Part shown: positions 46,737 to 56,768 of the stretch, one piece after another | How the letters are laid out: every line of letters starts with the position of its first letter | Numbering within the stretch: the first letter of the stretch is position 1 | Assembly: GCF_024436055.1 (NCBI RefSeq) | Contig: NZ_JANFNH010000024.1 | Location: forward strand, 26,551-90,550 | DNA: 64,000 bases | Direction: 5' to 3' | DNA from: Streptantibioticus rubrisoli | GTDB taxonomy: Bacteria > Actinomycetota > Actinomycetes > Streptomycetales > Streptomycetaceae | Position numbers and translations under genes: made by a program | Notes under the pieces: generated by a model | Seen by the model: the letters and a program-made list of their open reading frames with translations, nothing else | What the model was told of the DNA's origin: nothing | Databases searched by the model: none

Positions 46737-47297
46737 TCAGACGACGACGAGCGCCTCCAGGGGCGCCCCCGCCAGGGCCGGGGCGAGTCGGGTGCGGCCG
46801 GCCAGGAAGCCGAGTTCCATCAGCACCGCCACGCCCGCCACCTCGGCGCCCGCGCGCCGGACCAGGTCCAGCGAGGCCTCGGCGGTGCCGCCGGTGGCCA
46901 GCACGTCATCGATGACGAGGACCCGGTCACCCGGTGCGAAGGCGTCCGAGTGGACCTCGATCTCCGCGGTGCCGTACTCCAGCTCGTACCCCTGCCGCAG
47001 CGTGCTGCCGGGCAGCTTGCCCGCCTTGCGTACGGGGACGAAGCCGATCTGCGCCTTGGCCGCCGCGGGGGCGGCGAGTATGAAGCCGCGGGCTTCCAGG
47101 CCGACGACCTTGTCGGCCTCAAGGCGTACGCACAGCGACGCCAGGGCGTCGGTCAGTGCGCCGAACGCGGCCGGGTCGGCGAGCAGCGGCGTGATGTCCT
47201 TGAACATCACGCCCGGCTTCGGGTAGTCCGGCACGTCGCGGATCCGGCTGAGCAGCAGTTCGCGCAGGCTGGATGAGGCGGTGTCCGCCGTGGTCAC
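46737..47297 (-). CDS. apt: adenine phosphoribosyltransferase
   Basis: Purine salvage: adenine plus PRPP to AMP. The PRPP-binding motif DRVLVIDDVLATGGTAEASLDLV (about residues 122-144) and the family segments RDVPDYPKPGVMFKDITPLL and VGLEARGFILAAPAA are present. GTG 47297 with GAGGAG eight bases upstream gives 186 residues. The frame is open further to 47579 but only as the shadow of secF. It lies between secF and rel on one strand, the common actinobacterial secD-secF-apt-rel order. Confidence 0.95.
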   Translation of the reverse strand: MTTADTASSSLRELLLSRIRDVPDYPKPGVMFKDITPLLADPAAFGALTDALASLCVRLEADKVVGLEARGFILAAPAAAKAQIGFVPVRKAGKLPGSTLRQGYELEYGTAEIEVHSDAFAPGDRVLVIDDVLATGGTAEASLDLVRRAGAEVAGVAVLMELGFLAGRTRLAPALAGAPLEALVVV

Positions 47298-47313
47298 TGG
47301 TGCTTCTCCTCGC

Positions 47314-48441
47314 TCAGCGGCGCTTGCCGGACGGGCGGCCACGGCCGCGGGAGCGTGCGGTGGGCTGGCGGCGCTGACCGCCGACGGTGGCCGTGGCGGC
47401 CGCCTCGACCGGCTCGTCGTCCTCGCCGTCCCCGGGCACCGCGTCCTGCGGCTCCTCGCCCTTGGCCTCGGCCGCGGCGCGCTTGGCCTTGACCCGCTTG
47501 GCGAGCGCCCGCATCTCCGGGGTGCGCTCCTTGAGGGAGGCGACCAGCGGGGTGGCGATGAAGATCGAGGAGTAGGCACCGGCCGCCAGACCGACGAACA
47601 GCGCCAGCGCGATGTCGTTGAGCATGCCCGCGCCGAGCAGCCCGCCGCCGACGAACAGCAGCGCGGCGACCGGCAGCAGGGCGACCACGGTGGTGTTGAT
47701 GGAGCGCACCAGGGTCTGGTTGAGGCTGCGGTTGGCCAACTCGCTGTAGTTGAAGCGGGTTTGGCTGGTGATGCCCTTGGTGGTCTCCTTCAGACCGTCG
47801 AAGACCACCACGGTGTCGTAGAGCGAGTAACCGAGGATGGTCAGCAGACCGATGACCGTACCCGGGGTGACCTCGAAGCCGACGATCGCGTACACGCCGA
47901 TGGTGATCGTCAGGTCGTGGATCAGGGCGACCAGTGCGGAGATCGCCATCCGCCACTCGAAGGCGACGGCGAGGTAGAGCACCACCAGCACCATGAAGAT
48001 GACCAGGCCCAGTTCGGCCTTCTGGGAGATCTCCTGCCCCCAGCTCGGGCCGACCACCTGCGGGGAGATGGAGTTGGGGTCGACGTTCAGTTCCTTGGCG
48101 AGGCCCTGCTTGACCGTGCCCGCGGTGGCGCTGTCGATGCCGCTGACCTGGATCCGAAGGCCGCCGGTGCCGAGCGACTGGGCGATGACGTCGTGGTGTC
48201 CGGGAATGACGCTCTGGGTCTTGGCCTGCGCGTCGGCGGTGGACACCGAGGTCTTGGGCGTGGTGAAGACCGCGCCGCCGGAGAACTCGATGCCCTTGTT
48301 CAGGCCGTTGACCGCGAGGCCGATGATCGCCACCAGGGTGATGACGATGGAGACGCCGTACCAGAGCTTGCGCTTGCCGACGAAGTCGTAGGAGACCTCG
48401 CCCCGGTGCAGACGGTGACCGAGATTGCCGAGCCGGGACAT
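47314..48441 (-). CDS. secF: protein-export membrane protein SecF
   Basis: With SecD it forms the proton-driven accessory complex that pulls proteins through SecYEG. The 375-residue protein has the first helix WYGVSIVITLVAIIGLAVNGLNKGIEFSGGAVF, the signature GxEFxGG element, a periplasmic domain (about 55-150), and five further helices (VIFMVLVVLYLAVAF, ALVALIHDLTITIGVYAIVG and others). A long charged cytosolic tail (KAKRAAAEAKGEEPQDAVPGDGEDDE ...) ends in SRGRGRPSGKRR. ATG 48441 overlaps the secD stop by one base. Confidence 0.96.
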   Translation of the reverse strand: MSRLGNLGHRLHRGEVSYDFVGKRKLWYGVSIVITLVAIIGLAVNGLNKGIEFSGGAVFTTPKTSVSTADAQAKTQSVIPGHHDVIAQSLGTGGLRIQVSGIDSATAGTVKQGLAKELNVDPNSISPQVVGPSWGQEISQKAELGLVIFMVLVVLYLAVAFEWRMAISALVALIHDLTITIGVYAIVGFEVTPGTVIGLLTILGYSLYDTVVVFDGLKETTKGITSQTRFNYSELANRSLNQTLVRSINTTVVALLPVAALLFVGGGLLGAGMLNDIALALFVGLAAGAYSSIFIATPLVASLKERTPEMRALAKRVKAKRAAAEAKGEEPQDAVPGDGEDDEPVEAAATATVGGQRRQPTARSRGRGRPSGKRR

Positions 48442-50198
48442 CAGGCCTCCTTGGCTTCGGGGCGGGCGGTGCGACGGCCGCGGCGCAGCGGTGCCTGGAC
48501 GCCCAGGCTCTTCGGGTTCAGCCCGGACCAGGGGTGGCCCTGCGCGTAGAACCTGCGGCGCGCCAGGATCGTCATCAGCGGCTTGGTGAACAGGTAGACC
48601 ACGACCACGTCGAGCAGGGTGGTCAGGCCCAGGGTGAAGGCGAAGCCCTGCACCTTGCCGACCGAGCAGACGAACAGCACGGCGGCGGCGAGGAACGACA
48701 CGAAGTCGGACACCAGGATGGTGCGCCGAGCCCGCGGCCAGGCCCGCTGGACCGCCGGGGCGAGGCTGCGGCCGCCGCGCAGTTCGTCACGGATCCGCTC
48801 GAAGTAGACGATGAACGAGTCCGCCGTGATGCCGATCGCGACGATGGCACCGCAGACCGCGGGCAGGTTCAGCGCGAAGCCGATCGCCGGGCCGAGCAGC
48901 GTCATGATCGTGTAGGTGAGCGCGGCGGAGACCACCAGGCTGACCACGGCGACGAAGCTCAGGCCGCGGTAGTACGCCAGCAGGTAGAGGACCACCAGCG
49001 CCAGGCCGAACGCACCGGCGATCAGTCCGCCGTGCAGCTGCTCACTGCCGAGCGCCGGGGAGACGGTGGTGACGTCCGAGGTGGAGAAGGACAGCGGCAG
49101 CGCGCCGTACGACAGCACGTTGGCCAGGTCCTCGGAGGACTGCTGGGTGAAGTTGCCGTAGATCTGGGCCGATCCGCCGGTGATCGGCTGGGAGACCGAG
49201 GGCGCCGAGACGACCTGGTTGTCCAGCACGATGGCGAACTGGTTGTTCGGCGGCTGCTGCTTGGCGAGCTGGCCGGTGACGTCGGCGAACTTCTTGCCGC
49301 CCGCGGAGCTGAACTCCAGCGTGACGATCCAGCCCTCGCCGGACTGGGTGTCGTAGACCGACTTGGCGCCGGTGACCTGCTTACCGTCGACCTGGGAGGG
49401 GCCGAGGATGTACTTGGTCTTGCCGTCCTGGCTGCACGCGACGGTGGTGTCGGTCGGCTTGGCGCCGAGCCCGGCGTTCGCCATCTGCGTGGGGTTGGAG
49501 CAGTCCAGCGCATTGAACTGCTTCTGCACCTGCGGCGGCACGTTGGCGGCGGGGGTGGGCGGCGGCGTGGCGGCCGTCGACGGGCTGGCCGAGGGGGTGG
49601 CCGACGCGGCCGCCTTGGGGCTGCTGGACGCGGCCGCCTTCAGGGCGTCGGTGACCGCCCGGCCCTGGGTGGTGGAGCTGGGCGACGGGGAGGCGGACTT
49701 GGCTCCGGCGCCGTTGTGGGCCGCGCTCGACGGGGCGGACGACGGCTTGCCGGAGGGAGTCGGCGAGGGCTTGTTGCCGCCCGGGGTGTTGTTGGCCTCC
49801 GTGATCACCGTGCGGAAGAACAACTGCGCGGTGGTGCCGACCTGCTTCACCGCCTGGTCGGTGTTGGTGCCCCGGGGGATGTCGACGATGATGTTGCGAT
49901 CGCCCTGGGTCTGCACCTCGGCCTCTGAGACACCCAGACCGTTGACCCGCTTGTTGATGATGTTGACCGCGGTGTCCATGTTGGCCTTGTTGATCGCGTT
50001 GGCCTGGCCCGGGGTGTTCTTCGCGGTCAGCGTGATCTCGGTGCCACCGGCCAGGTCGATGCCCAGCCGCGGCTTGGTGTGCCCGGAGGCGAACATGGCG
50101 CCGGTGAGCGCGACCAGGGCCACCAGGATCACGGCCAGCGCGCGGCCGGGGTACCCGTGGGCCCCCGGCGACCTGCGCCCCTTCTTGGGTGCTGCCAC
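48441..50198 (-). CDS. secD: protein-export membrane protein SecD
   Basis: Partner of SecF. The 585-residue protein has a first helix (ALAVILVALVALTGAMFASG), RLGIDLAGGTEITLTAK (the conserved D-L-x-GG motif), and the large periplasmic P1 region. P1 carries an unusually long Ser/Pro/Ala/Thr-rich insertion (about residues 140-225, segments such as SPTPSGKPSSAPSS and TPSASPSTAATPPPTP). Five C-terminal helices follow, with GxALVVLYLLAYYRGLSF and the conserved AIVAIGITADSFIVYFERIRDELR. GTG 50198 with GGGAGA upstream is chosen as start. Confidence 0.96.
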   Translation of the reverse strand: MAAPKKGRRSPGAHGYPGRALAVILVALVALTGAMFASGHTKPRLGIDLAGGTEITLTAKNTPGQANAINKANMDTAVNIINKRVNGLGVSEAEVQTQGDRNIIVDIPRGTNTDQAVKQVGTTAQLFFRTVITEANNTPGGNKPSPTPSGKPSSAPSSAAHNGAGAKSASPSPSSTTQGRAVTDALKAAASSSPKAAASATPSASPSTAATPPPTPAANVPPQVQKQFNALDCSNPTQMANAGLGAKPTDTTVACSQDGKTKYILGPSQVDGKQVTGAKSVYDTQSGEGWIVTLEFSSAGGKKFADVTGQLAKQQPPNNQFAIVLDNQVVSAPSVSQPITGGSAQIYGNFTQQSSEDLANVLSYGALPLSFSTSDVTTVSPALGSEQLHGGLIAGAFGLALVVLYLLAYYRGLSFVAVVSLVVSAALTYTIMTLLGPAIGFALNLPAVCGAIVAIGITADSFIVYFERIRDELRGGRSLAPAVQRAWPRARRTILVSDFVSFLAAAVLFVCSVGKVQGFAFTLGLTTLLDVVVVYLFTKPLMTILARRRFYAQGHPWSGLNPKSLGVQAPLRRGRRTARPEAKEA

Positions 50199-50325
50199 CT
50201 TCTCGTTTCTCCCTGTCCAACCGTTTCCGCGTCGGCATCGGCGTCGCGGAACGGCCACGAAAGTAGTGAGGACGTACCGGACGTACTGGACGCAGGGCCT
50301 TCAGCCTAGGCCCCGGACCCGCGAC

Positions 50326-50823
50326 TTACTTGCCGCTGTCCTTGGTGTCCTTGGCCGTGTCGGCGTCGCGCACGGTGTCCTTGGTGTGCTCGGCGTCCGT
50401 GCCCTCGCCGTCGGTGGCAGCGGCCTTGTCCAGGCTGACGGCGTCCTCGTCCTGGGACTCGGCGGCGGCCGCGGGCTCGTCGGTGGACTCGACGACCGGG
50501 GTGCCGTCAACGCCGGGGTGCTCGTCGAAGGTCAGCGGAACGTCGTTGTTGACGAGGCTGTCGTACTCCTCGTCGCTCAGCACCGCGCCGACGGCGTTCT
50601 TGGCGTACAGCGAGTGGACACCCGGCGCGACCTCCAGCAGGACGGTCGTGTCCCGGACCTCCTTGACACGGGCGATCATGCCGCCGATGGTCCGCACGCC
50701 CGAGCCGGGCTGCATCTGGTTGCGCATCTCGGCGGCCTGGCGCTGCTTGTTCTTGGCCGAGCGGGTCATGAGCAGCATGACGCCGATGATCAGGATGAAG
50801 GGGAGAAGCGTGGCGATGTTCAC
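50326..50823 (-). CDS. yajC: preprotein translocase subunit YajC
   Basis: A small single-pass protein accompanying SecDF. The N-terminal helix MNIATLLPFILIIGVMLLMTRSAKNKQRQAAEMRNQMQPG is the family signature, followed by the soluble beta domain (GSGVRTIGGMIARVKEVRDTTVLLEVAPG). The remaining 70 residues are an acidic, Ala/Asp/Glu-rich tail that most proteobacterial YajC lack. The start is GTG 50823. The secD gene follows after 127 bases. Confidence 0.93.
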   Translation of the reverse strand: MNIATLLPFILIIGVMLLMTRSAKNKQRQAAEMRNQMQPGSGVRTIGGMIARVKEVRDTTVLLEVAPGVHSLYAKNAVGAVLSDEEYDSLVNNDVPLTFDEHPGVDGTPVVESTDEPAAAAESQDEDAVSLDKAAATDGEGTDAEHTKDTVRDADTAKDTKDSGK

Positions 50824-51000
50824 GGCCTGGGGGATTTCCTTCGCGCGGCCACGTGGGTGCGGCCTGGTCTACGGGATGGGGGTGTGCGGATGCCGTCCCG
50901 GAGGGGAGGGCATCGGCGGAGTCTAGGCGAACCCGCCGCACCTTGGGAACAACGACCAGCATTACACGCAGGTTCCGAAAGCGGCGAGTCCCCCGCGCGG

Positions 51001-52065
51001 TCACTGGCCGAACAACCCCTGCTGGCCGGGCGGATTCGCCTGCTGCGGCGGCACCAGCCCCAGGTGGGCCCAGGCGGCGGGAGTAGCGATCCGGCCACGT
51101 GGCGTACGCGCCAGCAGCCCCTCGCGCACCAGAAATGGCTCAGCCACCTCCTCCACCGTCTCCCTCTCCTCCCCCACCGCGACCGCCAGTGTCGACAGCC
51201 CCACCGGCCCGCCGCCGAACAGCCGCAACAGGGCGTCCAGCACCGCGCGGTCCAACCGGTCGAGGCCGCGCAGGTCCACCTCGTACACGTCGAGCGCCTG
51301 CGCCGCGATCTCGCGGGTGATCACGCCGTCCGCCTTGACCTGGGCGTAGTCGCGGACCCGGCGCAACAGGCGGTTGGCGATCCGGGGCGTGCCACGGGAG
51401 CGTCCGGCGATCTCGGCGGCTCCGTCGGGGTCGATGCTCACGTCGAGCAGGTCGGCGGAGCGGCGCACCACCCGCTCCAGTTCGGCGGGCGCGTAGAACT
51501 CCATGTGGCCGGTGAAGCCGAACCGGTCGCGCAGCGGCGGCGGCAGCAGCCCCGCCCTGGTGGTGGCGCCGACCAGGGTGAACGGCGGCAGCTCCAGCGG
51601 GATGGCGGTGGCACCGGGGCCCTTGCCGACGACCACGTCGACCCGGAAGTCCTCCATCGCCATGTAGAGCATCTCCTCGGCGGGCCGGGACATCCGGTGG
51701 ATCTCGTCGAGGAAGAGCACCTCGCCCTCGGTGAGCGAGGAGAGGATCGCCGCCAGGTCGCCCGCATGCTGGATGGCGGGGCCCGAGGTGATCCGGATCG
51801 GGGCGCCCATCTCGGCGGCGATGATCATCGACAGGGTGGTCTTGCCGAGACCCGGCGCGCCGGAGAGCAGTACGTGGTCGGCGGTGCCGCCGCGCTGGCG
51901 GGCCGCCTTGAGCACCAGGTCGAGCTGTTCGCGGACCCGCTCCTGACCGATGAACTCGCCGAGGTCCTTCGGCCGCAGGGCGGCCTCGACGGCTCGCTCC
52001 TCTCCGTCGGCGGCTGCGGCGACCAGCCGCTGGTCGGTCTCGGGTACCGGGTCGTCCCAGGTCAT
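51001..52065 (-). CDS. ruvB: Holliday junction branch migration ATPase RuvB
   Basis: Hexameric motor that drives branch migration with RuvA. ATG 52065 ([15 protein letters not shown]) gives 354 residues. Walker [18 protein letters not shown] (about 74-90), Walker [19 protein letters not shown], sensor 1 [21 protein letters not shown], the Arg finger [21 protein letters not shown] and the C-terminal winged helix ([24 protein letters not shown]) are intact. It is downstream of ruvC-ruvA, but 196 bases containing a repeat separate it from ruvA. Confidence 0.97.
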   Translation of the reverse strand: MTWDDPVPETDQRLVAAAADGEERAVEAALRPKDLGEFIGQERVREQLDLVLKAARQRGGTADHVLLSGAPGLGKTTLSMIIAAEMGAPIRITSGPAIQHAGDLAAILSSLTEGEVLFLDEIHRMSRPAEEMLYMAMEDFRVDVVVGKGPGATAIPLELPPFTLVGATTRAGLLPPPLRDRFGFTGHMEFYAPAELERVVRRSADLLDVSIDPDGAAEIAGRSRGTPRIANRLLRRVRDYAQVKADGVITREIAAQALDVYEVDLRGLDRLDRAVLDALLRLFGGGPVGLSTLAVAVGEERETVEEVAEPFLVREGLLARTPRGRIATPAAWAHLGLVPPQQANPPGQQGLFGQ

Positions 52066-52138
52066 GGGTGGATCTGTCCTTCGTCGGGGCGGACTTGATG
52101 CGGTTCGGCGAGCCAAGCGGGTCGGGCCGAGTCCGCTG

Positions 52139-52212
52139 CGGTGCGGCAGCGCCCTACAGGGGCGCGGGGCTGTGTTCATGTGCGGCTCCGCCGCGTGGGC
52201 GCGACCAGCCGC
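52139..52212. repeat. intergenic palindromic repeat between ruvA and ruvB
   Basis: Contains GCGCCCTACAGGGGCGC (six-base stem) followed by GGGGCTGTGTTCATGTGCGG and the small hairpin GCGGCTCCGCCGC, ending GCGCGACCAG. This is the complement of a G/C-rich element that I recall as scattered in many Streptomyces genomes. It shares the GGTCGCGC...CGCGCCCC theme with the element at 35160. Confidence 0.5.
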
Positions 52213-52261
52213 AGTGGCGCTGCGGACGATCGACGGCACCGCCGCACTCCCAGCGGAGCGT

Positions 52262-52876
52262 TCAGCGGGCGCGGCCCAGGGTCTTCAGGGCGGAACGCAG
52301 CAGCGCCGACACGTTGGGTGTGCCGCCGTCGGCCTCCGCCTCGGGTGCGACGGCGGCGACGGCCTCGTCGGCCTGGCGGGGCTGGTAGCCCAACCCGACC
52401 AGGGCGGCGTGGAGTTGGTCCCGCCACGGTGGGGGCGCGGTGGCGGCGGGGGTGGGGGTGGTGCCGGTGCCGAGGGGGGCGCCGAGGCGGTCCTTGAGCT
52501 CCAGCAGCAGCCGTTGGGCGCCCTTCTTGCCGATGCCGGGGACGGCGGTGAGCGCCTTCTCGTCGTCCCTGGCGACGGCGAGGCGCAGGGCGTCGGGCGA
52601 GTGGACGGCGAGCATGGCCTGGGCGAGCCGGGGGCCAACTCCGCTTGCCGTCTGCAGGAGTTCGAAGACCTGGCGCTCGTCGTCGTCGGCGAAGCCGTAG
52701 AGGGTGAGCGAGTCCTCCCGCACCACCAGCGAGGTGGCGAGTCTCGCCCGCTCCCCCACCCGCAGTGCGGCCAGGGTGCCGGGCGTGCACTGCACGGACA
52801 TCCCCACACCGCCGACCTCCACCACCGCGGTGTCCGGCGACAGGGCCGCTACCGGCCCACTGACAAAGGCGATCAT
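52262..52876 (-). CDS. ruvA: Holliday junction DNA helicase RuvA
   Basis: Tetrameric junction-binding protein of 204 residues. Domain I is the OB fold ([30 protein letters not shown]). Domain II holds two helix-hairpin-helix motifs ([21 protein letters not shown] and [25 protein letters not shown]). A Pro/Ala/Thr linker leads to domain III, which binds RuvB ([22 protein letters not shown]). Its start overlaps the ruvC stop by four bases. Confidence 0.97.
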   Translation of the reverse strand: MIAFVSGPVAALSPDTAVVEVGGVGMSVQCTPGTLAALRVGERARLATSLVVREDSLTLYGFADDDERQVFELLQTASGVGPRLAQAMLAVHSPDALRLAVARDDEKALTAVPGIGKKGAQRLLLELKDRLGAPLGTGTTPTPAATAPPPWRDQLHAALVGLGYQPRQADEAVAAVAPEAEADGGTPNVSALLRSALKTLGRAR

Positions 52877-53409
52877 GCGGTTCCTCTCGGAGTGCGGAGC
52901 CGCTGGGCGGCGACGGCCTGGCGCAGCCGGTCGCTGGCCGTGCCGCGCCAGATATGGCAGATGGCCAGCGCCAGCGCGTCCGCGGCGTCGGCGGGCTTGG
53001 GCGGTGCGTCAAGCCGTAGCAGCCGGGTCACCATGGCGCCGACCTGGGCCTTCTCGGCCCGGCCGCTGCCGGTGACGGCGGCTTTGACCTCGCTGGGGGT
53101 GTGCAGTGCGACGGGCAGGCCGCGACGCGAGGCGCACAGCAGGGCGACGGCGCTGGCCTGCGCGGTGCCCATCACGGTGCGCACGTTGTGCTGGCTGAAC
53201 ACCCGCTCCACCGCCACGAACTGCGGCCGGTGTTCGTCGAGCCAGGACTCTATGCCGCGTTCGATCAGCACCAGGCGCTCGCCGATGTCCGCGTCCGCCG
53301 GGGTGCGGACCACGCCGACTCCCGCCATGCGCAGTGGTTTTCCGGGGGCGCCGTCCACCACGCCGATGCCGCAGCGGGTCAGTCCCGGGTCCACGCCGAG
53401 CACACGCAC
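52873..53409 (-). CDS. ruvC: Holliday junction resolvase RuvC
   Basis: RNase H-fold endonuclease that cuts Holliday junctions. Catalytic carboxylates are visible in [18 protein letters not shown] (first Asp), [22 protein letters not shown] (Glu) and [15 protein letters not shown] (last Asp pair). GTG 53409 (VRVLGVDPG) preceded by GGGAGGGG is chosen; the product is 178 residues. The open frame up to 53472 has no homology. First gene of the ruvC-ruvA-ruvB order. Confidence 0.96.
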   Translation of the reverse strand: MRVLGVDPGLTRCGIGVVDGAPGKPLRMAGVGVVRTPADADIGERLVLIERGIESWLDEHRPQFVAVERVFSQHNVRTVMGTAQASAVALLCASRRGLPVALHTPSEVKAAVTGSGRAEKAQVGAMVTRLLRLDAPPKPADAADALALAICHIWRGTASDRLRQAVAAQRLRTPRGTA

Positions 53410-53473
53410 CGCGCCCCTCCCTTCACGCAGTCGATCAGCTGTTCCTCGGAGGCTATCGGGTGCCACTGACAAC

Positions 53474-53515
53474 GACGGGGGGCCGGTGGGGGTGTTCTCC
53501 CACCGGCCCCCCGTC
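53474..53515 (-). terminator. terminator after the YebC gene
   Basis: A perfect 17-bp inverted repeat (GACGGGGGGCCGGTGGG, 53474-53490, pairing with 53499-53515) with an eight-base loop, starting seven bases after the yebC stop. It separates the pdx-yebC transcript from ruvC. Confidence 0.85.
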
Positions 53516-53522
53516 AGGGGTC

Positions 53523-54275
53523 TCAGGCCTCGATCTTCTCGATGATCTCGTCCGGGACGTCGAAGTTGGCGAAGACGTTCTGCACGTCGTCACTGTCCTC
53601 CAGCGCGTCGACCAGCTTGAAGATCTTGCGCGCGCCCTCCTCGTCCAGCTCGACCTGCATGGTGGGAAGGAAGTTGGCGTCGGCGGAGTCGTAGTCGATG
53701 CCCTGCTGCTGGAGAGCGGTGCGCACCGCGACCAGGTCGGTGGCCTCGCTGATCACCTCGAAGGACTCGCCCAGGTCGTTGACCTCCTCGGCTCCCGCGT
53801 CGAGCACGGCGCCGAGCACGTCGTCCTCGGTCAGCCCGTTCTTCGGGACGATCACCACGCCCTTGCGGTTGAACAGGTAGGACACCGAGCCCGGGTCGGC
53901 CATCGAGCCGCCGTTGCGGGTCATTGCGACGCGTACCTCGGAGGCGGCGCGGTTGCGGTTGTCGGTGAGGCACTCGATGAGCACGGCGACACCGTTCGGG
54001 CCGTAGCCCTCGTACATGATGGTCTGGTAGTCGGCACCGCCGGCTTCCAGGCCCGCACCGCGCTTGATCGCGCTGTCGATGTTCTTGTTCGGGACCGAGC
54101 TCTTCTTTGCCTTCTGCACGGCGTCGTAGAGCGTCGGGTTGCCGTCCAGGTCGGCGCCGCCCATCCGGGCCGCGACCTCGATGTTCTTGATCAGCTTCGC
54201 GAAGAGTTTGCCGCGCTTGGCATCAATCACGGCCTTCTTGTGCTTCGTCGTAGCCCATTTAGAGTGGCCGGACAT
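53523..54275 (-). CDS. YebC/PmpR family translation/transcription factor
   Basis: The 250-residue protein starts [37 protein letters not shown], the invariant family N-terminus, followed by [13 protein letters not shown] and [28 protein letters not shown]. Members have been described as transcription regulators and more recently as factors helping ribosomes through difficult sequences such as polyproline. The position between pdxT and ruvC is conserved in actinobacteria. Confidence 0.95.
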   Translation of the reverse strand: MSGHSKWATTKHKKAVIDAKRGKLFAKLIKNIEVAARMGGADLDGNPTLYDAVQKAKKSSVPNKNIDSAIKRGAGLEAGGADYQTIMYEGYGPNGVAVLIECLTDNRNRAASEVRVAMTRNGGSMADPGSVSYLFNRKGVVIVPKNGLTEDDVLGAVLDAGAEEVNDLGESFEVISEATDLVAVRTALQQQGIDYDSADANFLPTMQVELDEEGARKIFKLVDALEDSDDVQNVFANFDVPDEIIEKIEA

Positions 54276-54349
54276 CCGCCTGTCTCCTTCACGTCACCAA
54301 ACTACTAACGAACACTTGTGATCCTACCGGGATCACGCGGTCCGTCTTT

Positions 54350-54946
54350 TCACCCCGACTGCCGTACCAGGCCCGCGAAAAAGGCGTGCACCCGGTGGTC
54401 GCCGGTCAGTTCGGGGTGGAAGGAGGTGGCCAGCAGGTTGCCCTGGCGCACCGCGACGATCGTCTCGTCCGGCAGCGTCGCGAGCACCTCGACCCCGGCG
54501 CCCACCGACTCGACCCAGGGGGCGCGGATGAAGACGCCCTCGCAGGGCCCGCCATCGATGCCCGCGATCTCCACGGCCGCCTCGAAGGACTCGTTCTGGC
54601 GGCCGAAGGCGTTGCGGCGCACGGTCATGTCGATGCCCCCGACGGTCTCCTGGTCGTCCCGGCCGTCGAGGATCTTGTCGGCGAGCATGATCATGCCCGC
54701 GCAGGAGCCGTAGGCGGGCATTCCACCGCGTATCCGGGCGCGCAGCGGTTCCAGCAGGCCGAAGGCGATGGCCAGGTTCGACATGGTGGTGGACTCGCCG
54801 CCCGGGATCACCAGGCCGTGCACCGCGTCGAGTTCCTCGGGGCGGCGCACCGGGCAGGTCTGGACACCGGCGGCCTCCAGCGCGGCGGTGTGCTCACGCA
54901 CATCGCCCTGGAGGGCGAGCACTCCGACGGTGGGGGTACTGGGCAC
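54350..54946 (-). CDS. pdxT: pyridoxal 5'-phosphate synthase, glutaminase subunit PdxT
   Basis: Hydrolyses glutamine and delivers ammonia to PdxS. The 198-residue class-I amidotransferase shows [35 protein letters not shown], the nucleophile in [13 protein letters not shown] and the His/Glu pair in [18 protein letters not shown]. It follows pdxS after 84 bases that contain a strong hairpin. Confidence 0.96.
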   Translation of the reverse strand: MPSTPTVGVLALQGDVREHTAALEAAGVQTCPVRRPEELDAVHGLVIPGGESTTMSNLAIAFGLLEPLRARIRGGMPAYGSCAGMIMLADKILDGRDDQETVGGIDMTVRRNAFGRQNESFEAAVEIAGIDGGPCEGVFIRAPWVESVGAGVEVLATLPDETIVAVRQGNLLATSFHPELTGDHRVHAFFAGLVRQSG

Positions 54947-54981
54947 AACGGGACCTTTCGGAACGTTTCTCGGCCTGATGC

Positions 54982-55009
54982 GGCCGGGTCACCGCGCGGT
55001 GACCCGGCC
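54982..55009 (-). terminator. hairpin between pdxS and pdxT
   Basis: A perfect 12-bp inverted repeat (GGCCGGGTCACC, 54982-54993, pairing with 54998-55009) with a GCGC loop, 21 bases after the pdxS stop. It could attenuate transcription into pdxT or protect the pdxS 3' end. Confidence 0.65.
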
Positions 55010-55030
55010 CTCGGTGGGTCAACTGGCCGG

Positions 55031-55945
55031 TTACCAGCCGCGGTTGGCGTAGCGCTCGGTCTCCGGGAGGGTGTCGCAGTTGATGCCGACCATGGCCTCG
55101 CCCAGGCCGCGGGAGACATCGGCGATCACCTTCGGGTCGTCGTAGAAGGTGGTGGCCTTCACGATCGCGGCGGCGCGCTGGGCCGGGTCGCCGGACTTGA
55201 AGATGCCGGAGCCGACGAAGACGCCTTCCGCGCCGAGCTGCATCATCAGCGCGGCGTCCGCCGGGGTGGCCACGCCGCCCGCGCTGAACAGCACGACGGG
55301 CAGCTTGCCGAGCTCGGCGACCTCCTTGACCAGCTCGTACGGGGCGCGCAGCTCCTTGGCGGCGGCGTACAGCTCGTGGTTGTCCAGGCCGCGCAGCCGG
55401 GCGATGTCGCCCTTGATCTGCCGCAGGTGGCGCACCGCCTCGACCACGTTGCCGGTGCCCGCCTCGCCCTTGGAGCGGATCATGGCCGCGCCCTCGGAGA
55501 TCCGGCGCAGCGCCTCGCCCAGGTTGGTCGCACCGCACACGAAGGGCGTGGTGAAGGACCACTTGTCGCTGTGGTTGACCTCGTCGGCGGGGGTGAGGAC
55601 CTCGGACTCGTCGATGTAGTCCACGCCCAGCGCCTGCAGCACCTGGGCCTCGACGAAGTGGCCGATCCGGGACTTGGCCATGACCGGGATCGACACCGCG
55701 TTGATGATGCCCTCGATCATGTCGGGGTCGGACATGCGGGCCACGCCGCCGTCCTTGCGGATGTCGGCGGGCACCCGCTCAAGCGCCATGACCGCGACGG
55801 CACCGGCGTCCTCGGCGATCTTGGCCTGCTCCGGGGTGACCACATCCATGATCACACCGCCCTTGAGCTGCTCGGCCATGCCGCGCTTGACGCGCGCGGT
55901 GCCGGTCTCGGGGCTGGCAGTGGTGCTGGCGGGCGTGGTGGACAA
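55031..55945 (-). CDS. pdxS: pyridoxal 5'-phosphate synthase, lyase subunit PdxS
   Basis: Builds PLP from ribose 5-phosphate, glyceraldehyde 3-phosphate and ammonia on a (beta/alpha)8 barrel. [71 protein letters not shown], and [33 protein letters not shown] are near-invariant family segments that include the catalytic lysines. TTG 55945 has GAGG six bases upstream and gives 304 residues. GTG 55957 is an alternative but would lie on that ribosome site. The 210-base upstream gap holds the promoter, but I see no clear regulator site. Confidence 0.95.
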   Translation of the reverse strand: MSTTPASTTASPETGTARVKRGMAEQLKGGVIMDVVTPEQAKIAEDAGAVAVMALERVPADIRKDGGVARMSDPDMIEGIINAVSIPVMAKSRIGHFVEAQVLQALGVDYIDESEVLTPADEVNHSDKWSFTTPFVCGATNLGEALRRISEGAAMIRSKGEAGTGNVVEAVRHLRQIKGDIARLRGLDNHELYAAAKELRAPYELVKEVAELGKLPVVLFSAGGVATPADAALMMQLGAEGVFVGSGIFKSGDPAQRAAAIVKATTFYDDPKVIADVSRGLGEAMVGINCDTLPETERYANRGW

Positions 55946-56155
55946 GATTGACCTCACTCGTTGAGATACGTGTGCGATAGGCCCATCGTAGGACCGCGCG
56001 GATCGGTCCTGGACCTGCCCTCAGGTCCACTTCGGCCGGTCCGCCGCTACGGAACTGACAAAACCCGAGGTACCGCCGTGAGAACAAGGGCCAATCGCCA
56101 CCCGGTGGCCCGTTTTCCACCGCTGCGCGGGCGACGGTTGGCCTGGGACCGGCGG

Positions 56156-56713
56156 TCAGCGGCTCACTCCCTCCGCGGTCAGGGCCTGCGGCGGCTCGTC
56201 GTCCATCTCGAAGGCCAGCGGGAACGGGGCGTGCCCGGCCAGCCGGAACCAGCGGACCGCGCGCTGCCTGCGCAGTGCGCGCGCCGCGCGCACCGCGTCG
56301 TTGTGGAACCGCCGGGCCATGGGGGTGCGGCGCACCGCCGCGGTCAGTTCGCCCACCGCCTCCGGGCCGCCCGGTGCCTCGCGCACCGCCTGTACGGTGT
56401 CGGGCTCGGCGAAGACCGCGCGCAGCGTCTGGCTCAGCTCGCTCTCGGCGACCTCGCGCTGCTCGTCCTCCGCCTGCCGGGCCGCGTGCGCGGTCTGGTA
56501 CAGGACGATCGAGGCGGCCGGATCGAGGATGCCCGACGTCGCCAACTCCTGCGCCACGGAAGCGCGGCGCAGGAGTTGTGCGTCCAGCGCGGCGCGCGCG
56601 GCGTCGATCCGGGCGTGCAGGCGGTCCAACCGGCCGGCGGTCCAACTGAGGTAGATGCCCAGCAGGATGATTGCGGCCGCGATCCAGATCAGGGTGAACG
56701 TCACGGGCTGCAA
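56156..56713 (-). CDS. membrane-anchored helical protein, LemA-like, function unknown
   Basis: The 185-residue protein begins with one transmembrane helix (MQPVTFTLIWIAAAIILLGIYLSWTAGRLDRLHARIDAARAALDAQLLRRA). The helix and the following RLDRLxxRIDxARAALDAQLxRR segment recall the LemA family, but the protein is shorter. The rest is helical and polar (HAARQAEDEQREVAESELSQTLRAVF; MARRFHNDAVRAARALRRQRAVRWFRLAGHAPFP). It is conserved between pdxS and pimA in Streptomyces. No catalytic motif is apparent. Confidence 0.85.
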   Translation of the reverse strand: MQPVTFTLIWIAAAIILLGIYLSWTAGRLDRLHARIDAARAALDAQLLRRASVAQELATSGILDPAASIVLYQTAHAARQAEDEQREVAESELSQTLRAVFAEPDTVQAVREAPGGPEAVGELTAAVRRTPMARRFHNDAVRAARALRRQRAVRWFRLAGHAPFPLAFEMDDEPPQALTAEGVSR

Positions 56714-56768
56714 GCCTACGGGTTCCGCGCGGGTGGGTGGGAAAGTCAGCGCGAACCCCCGCGGAGCG

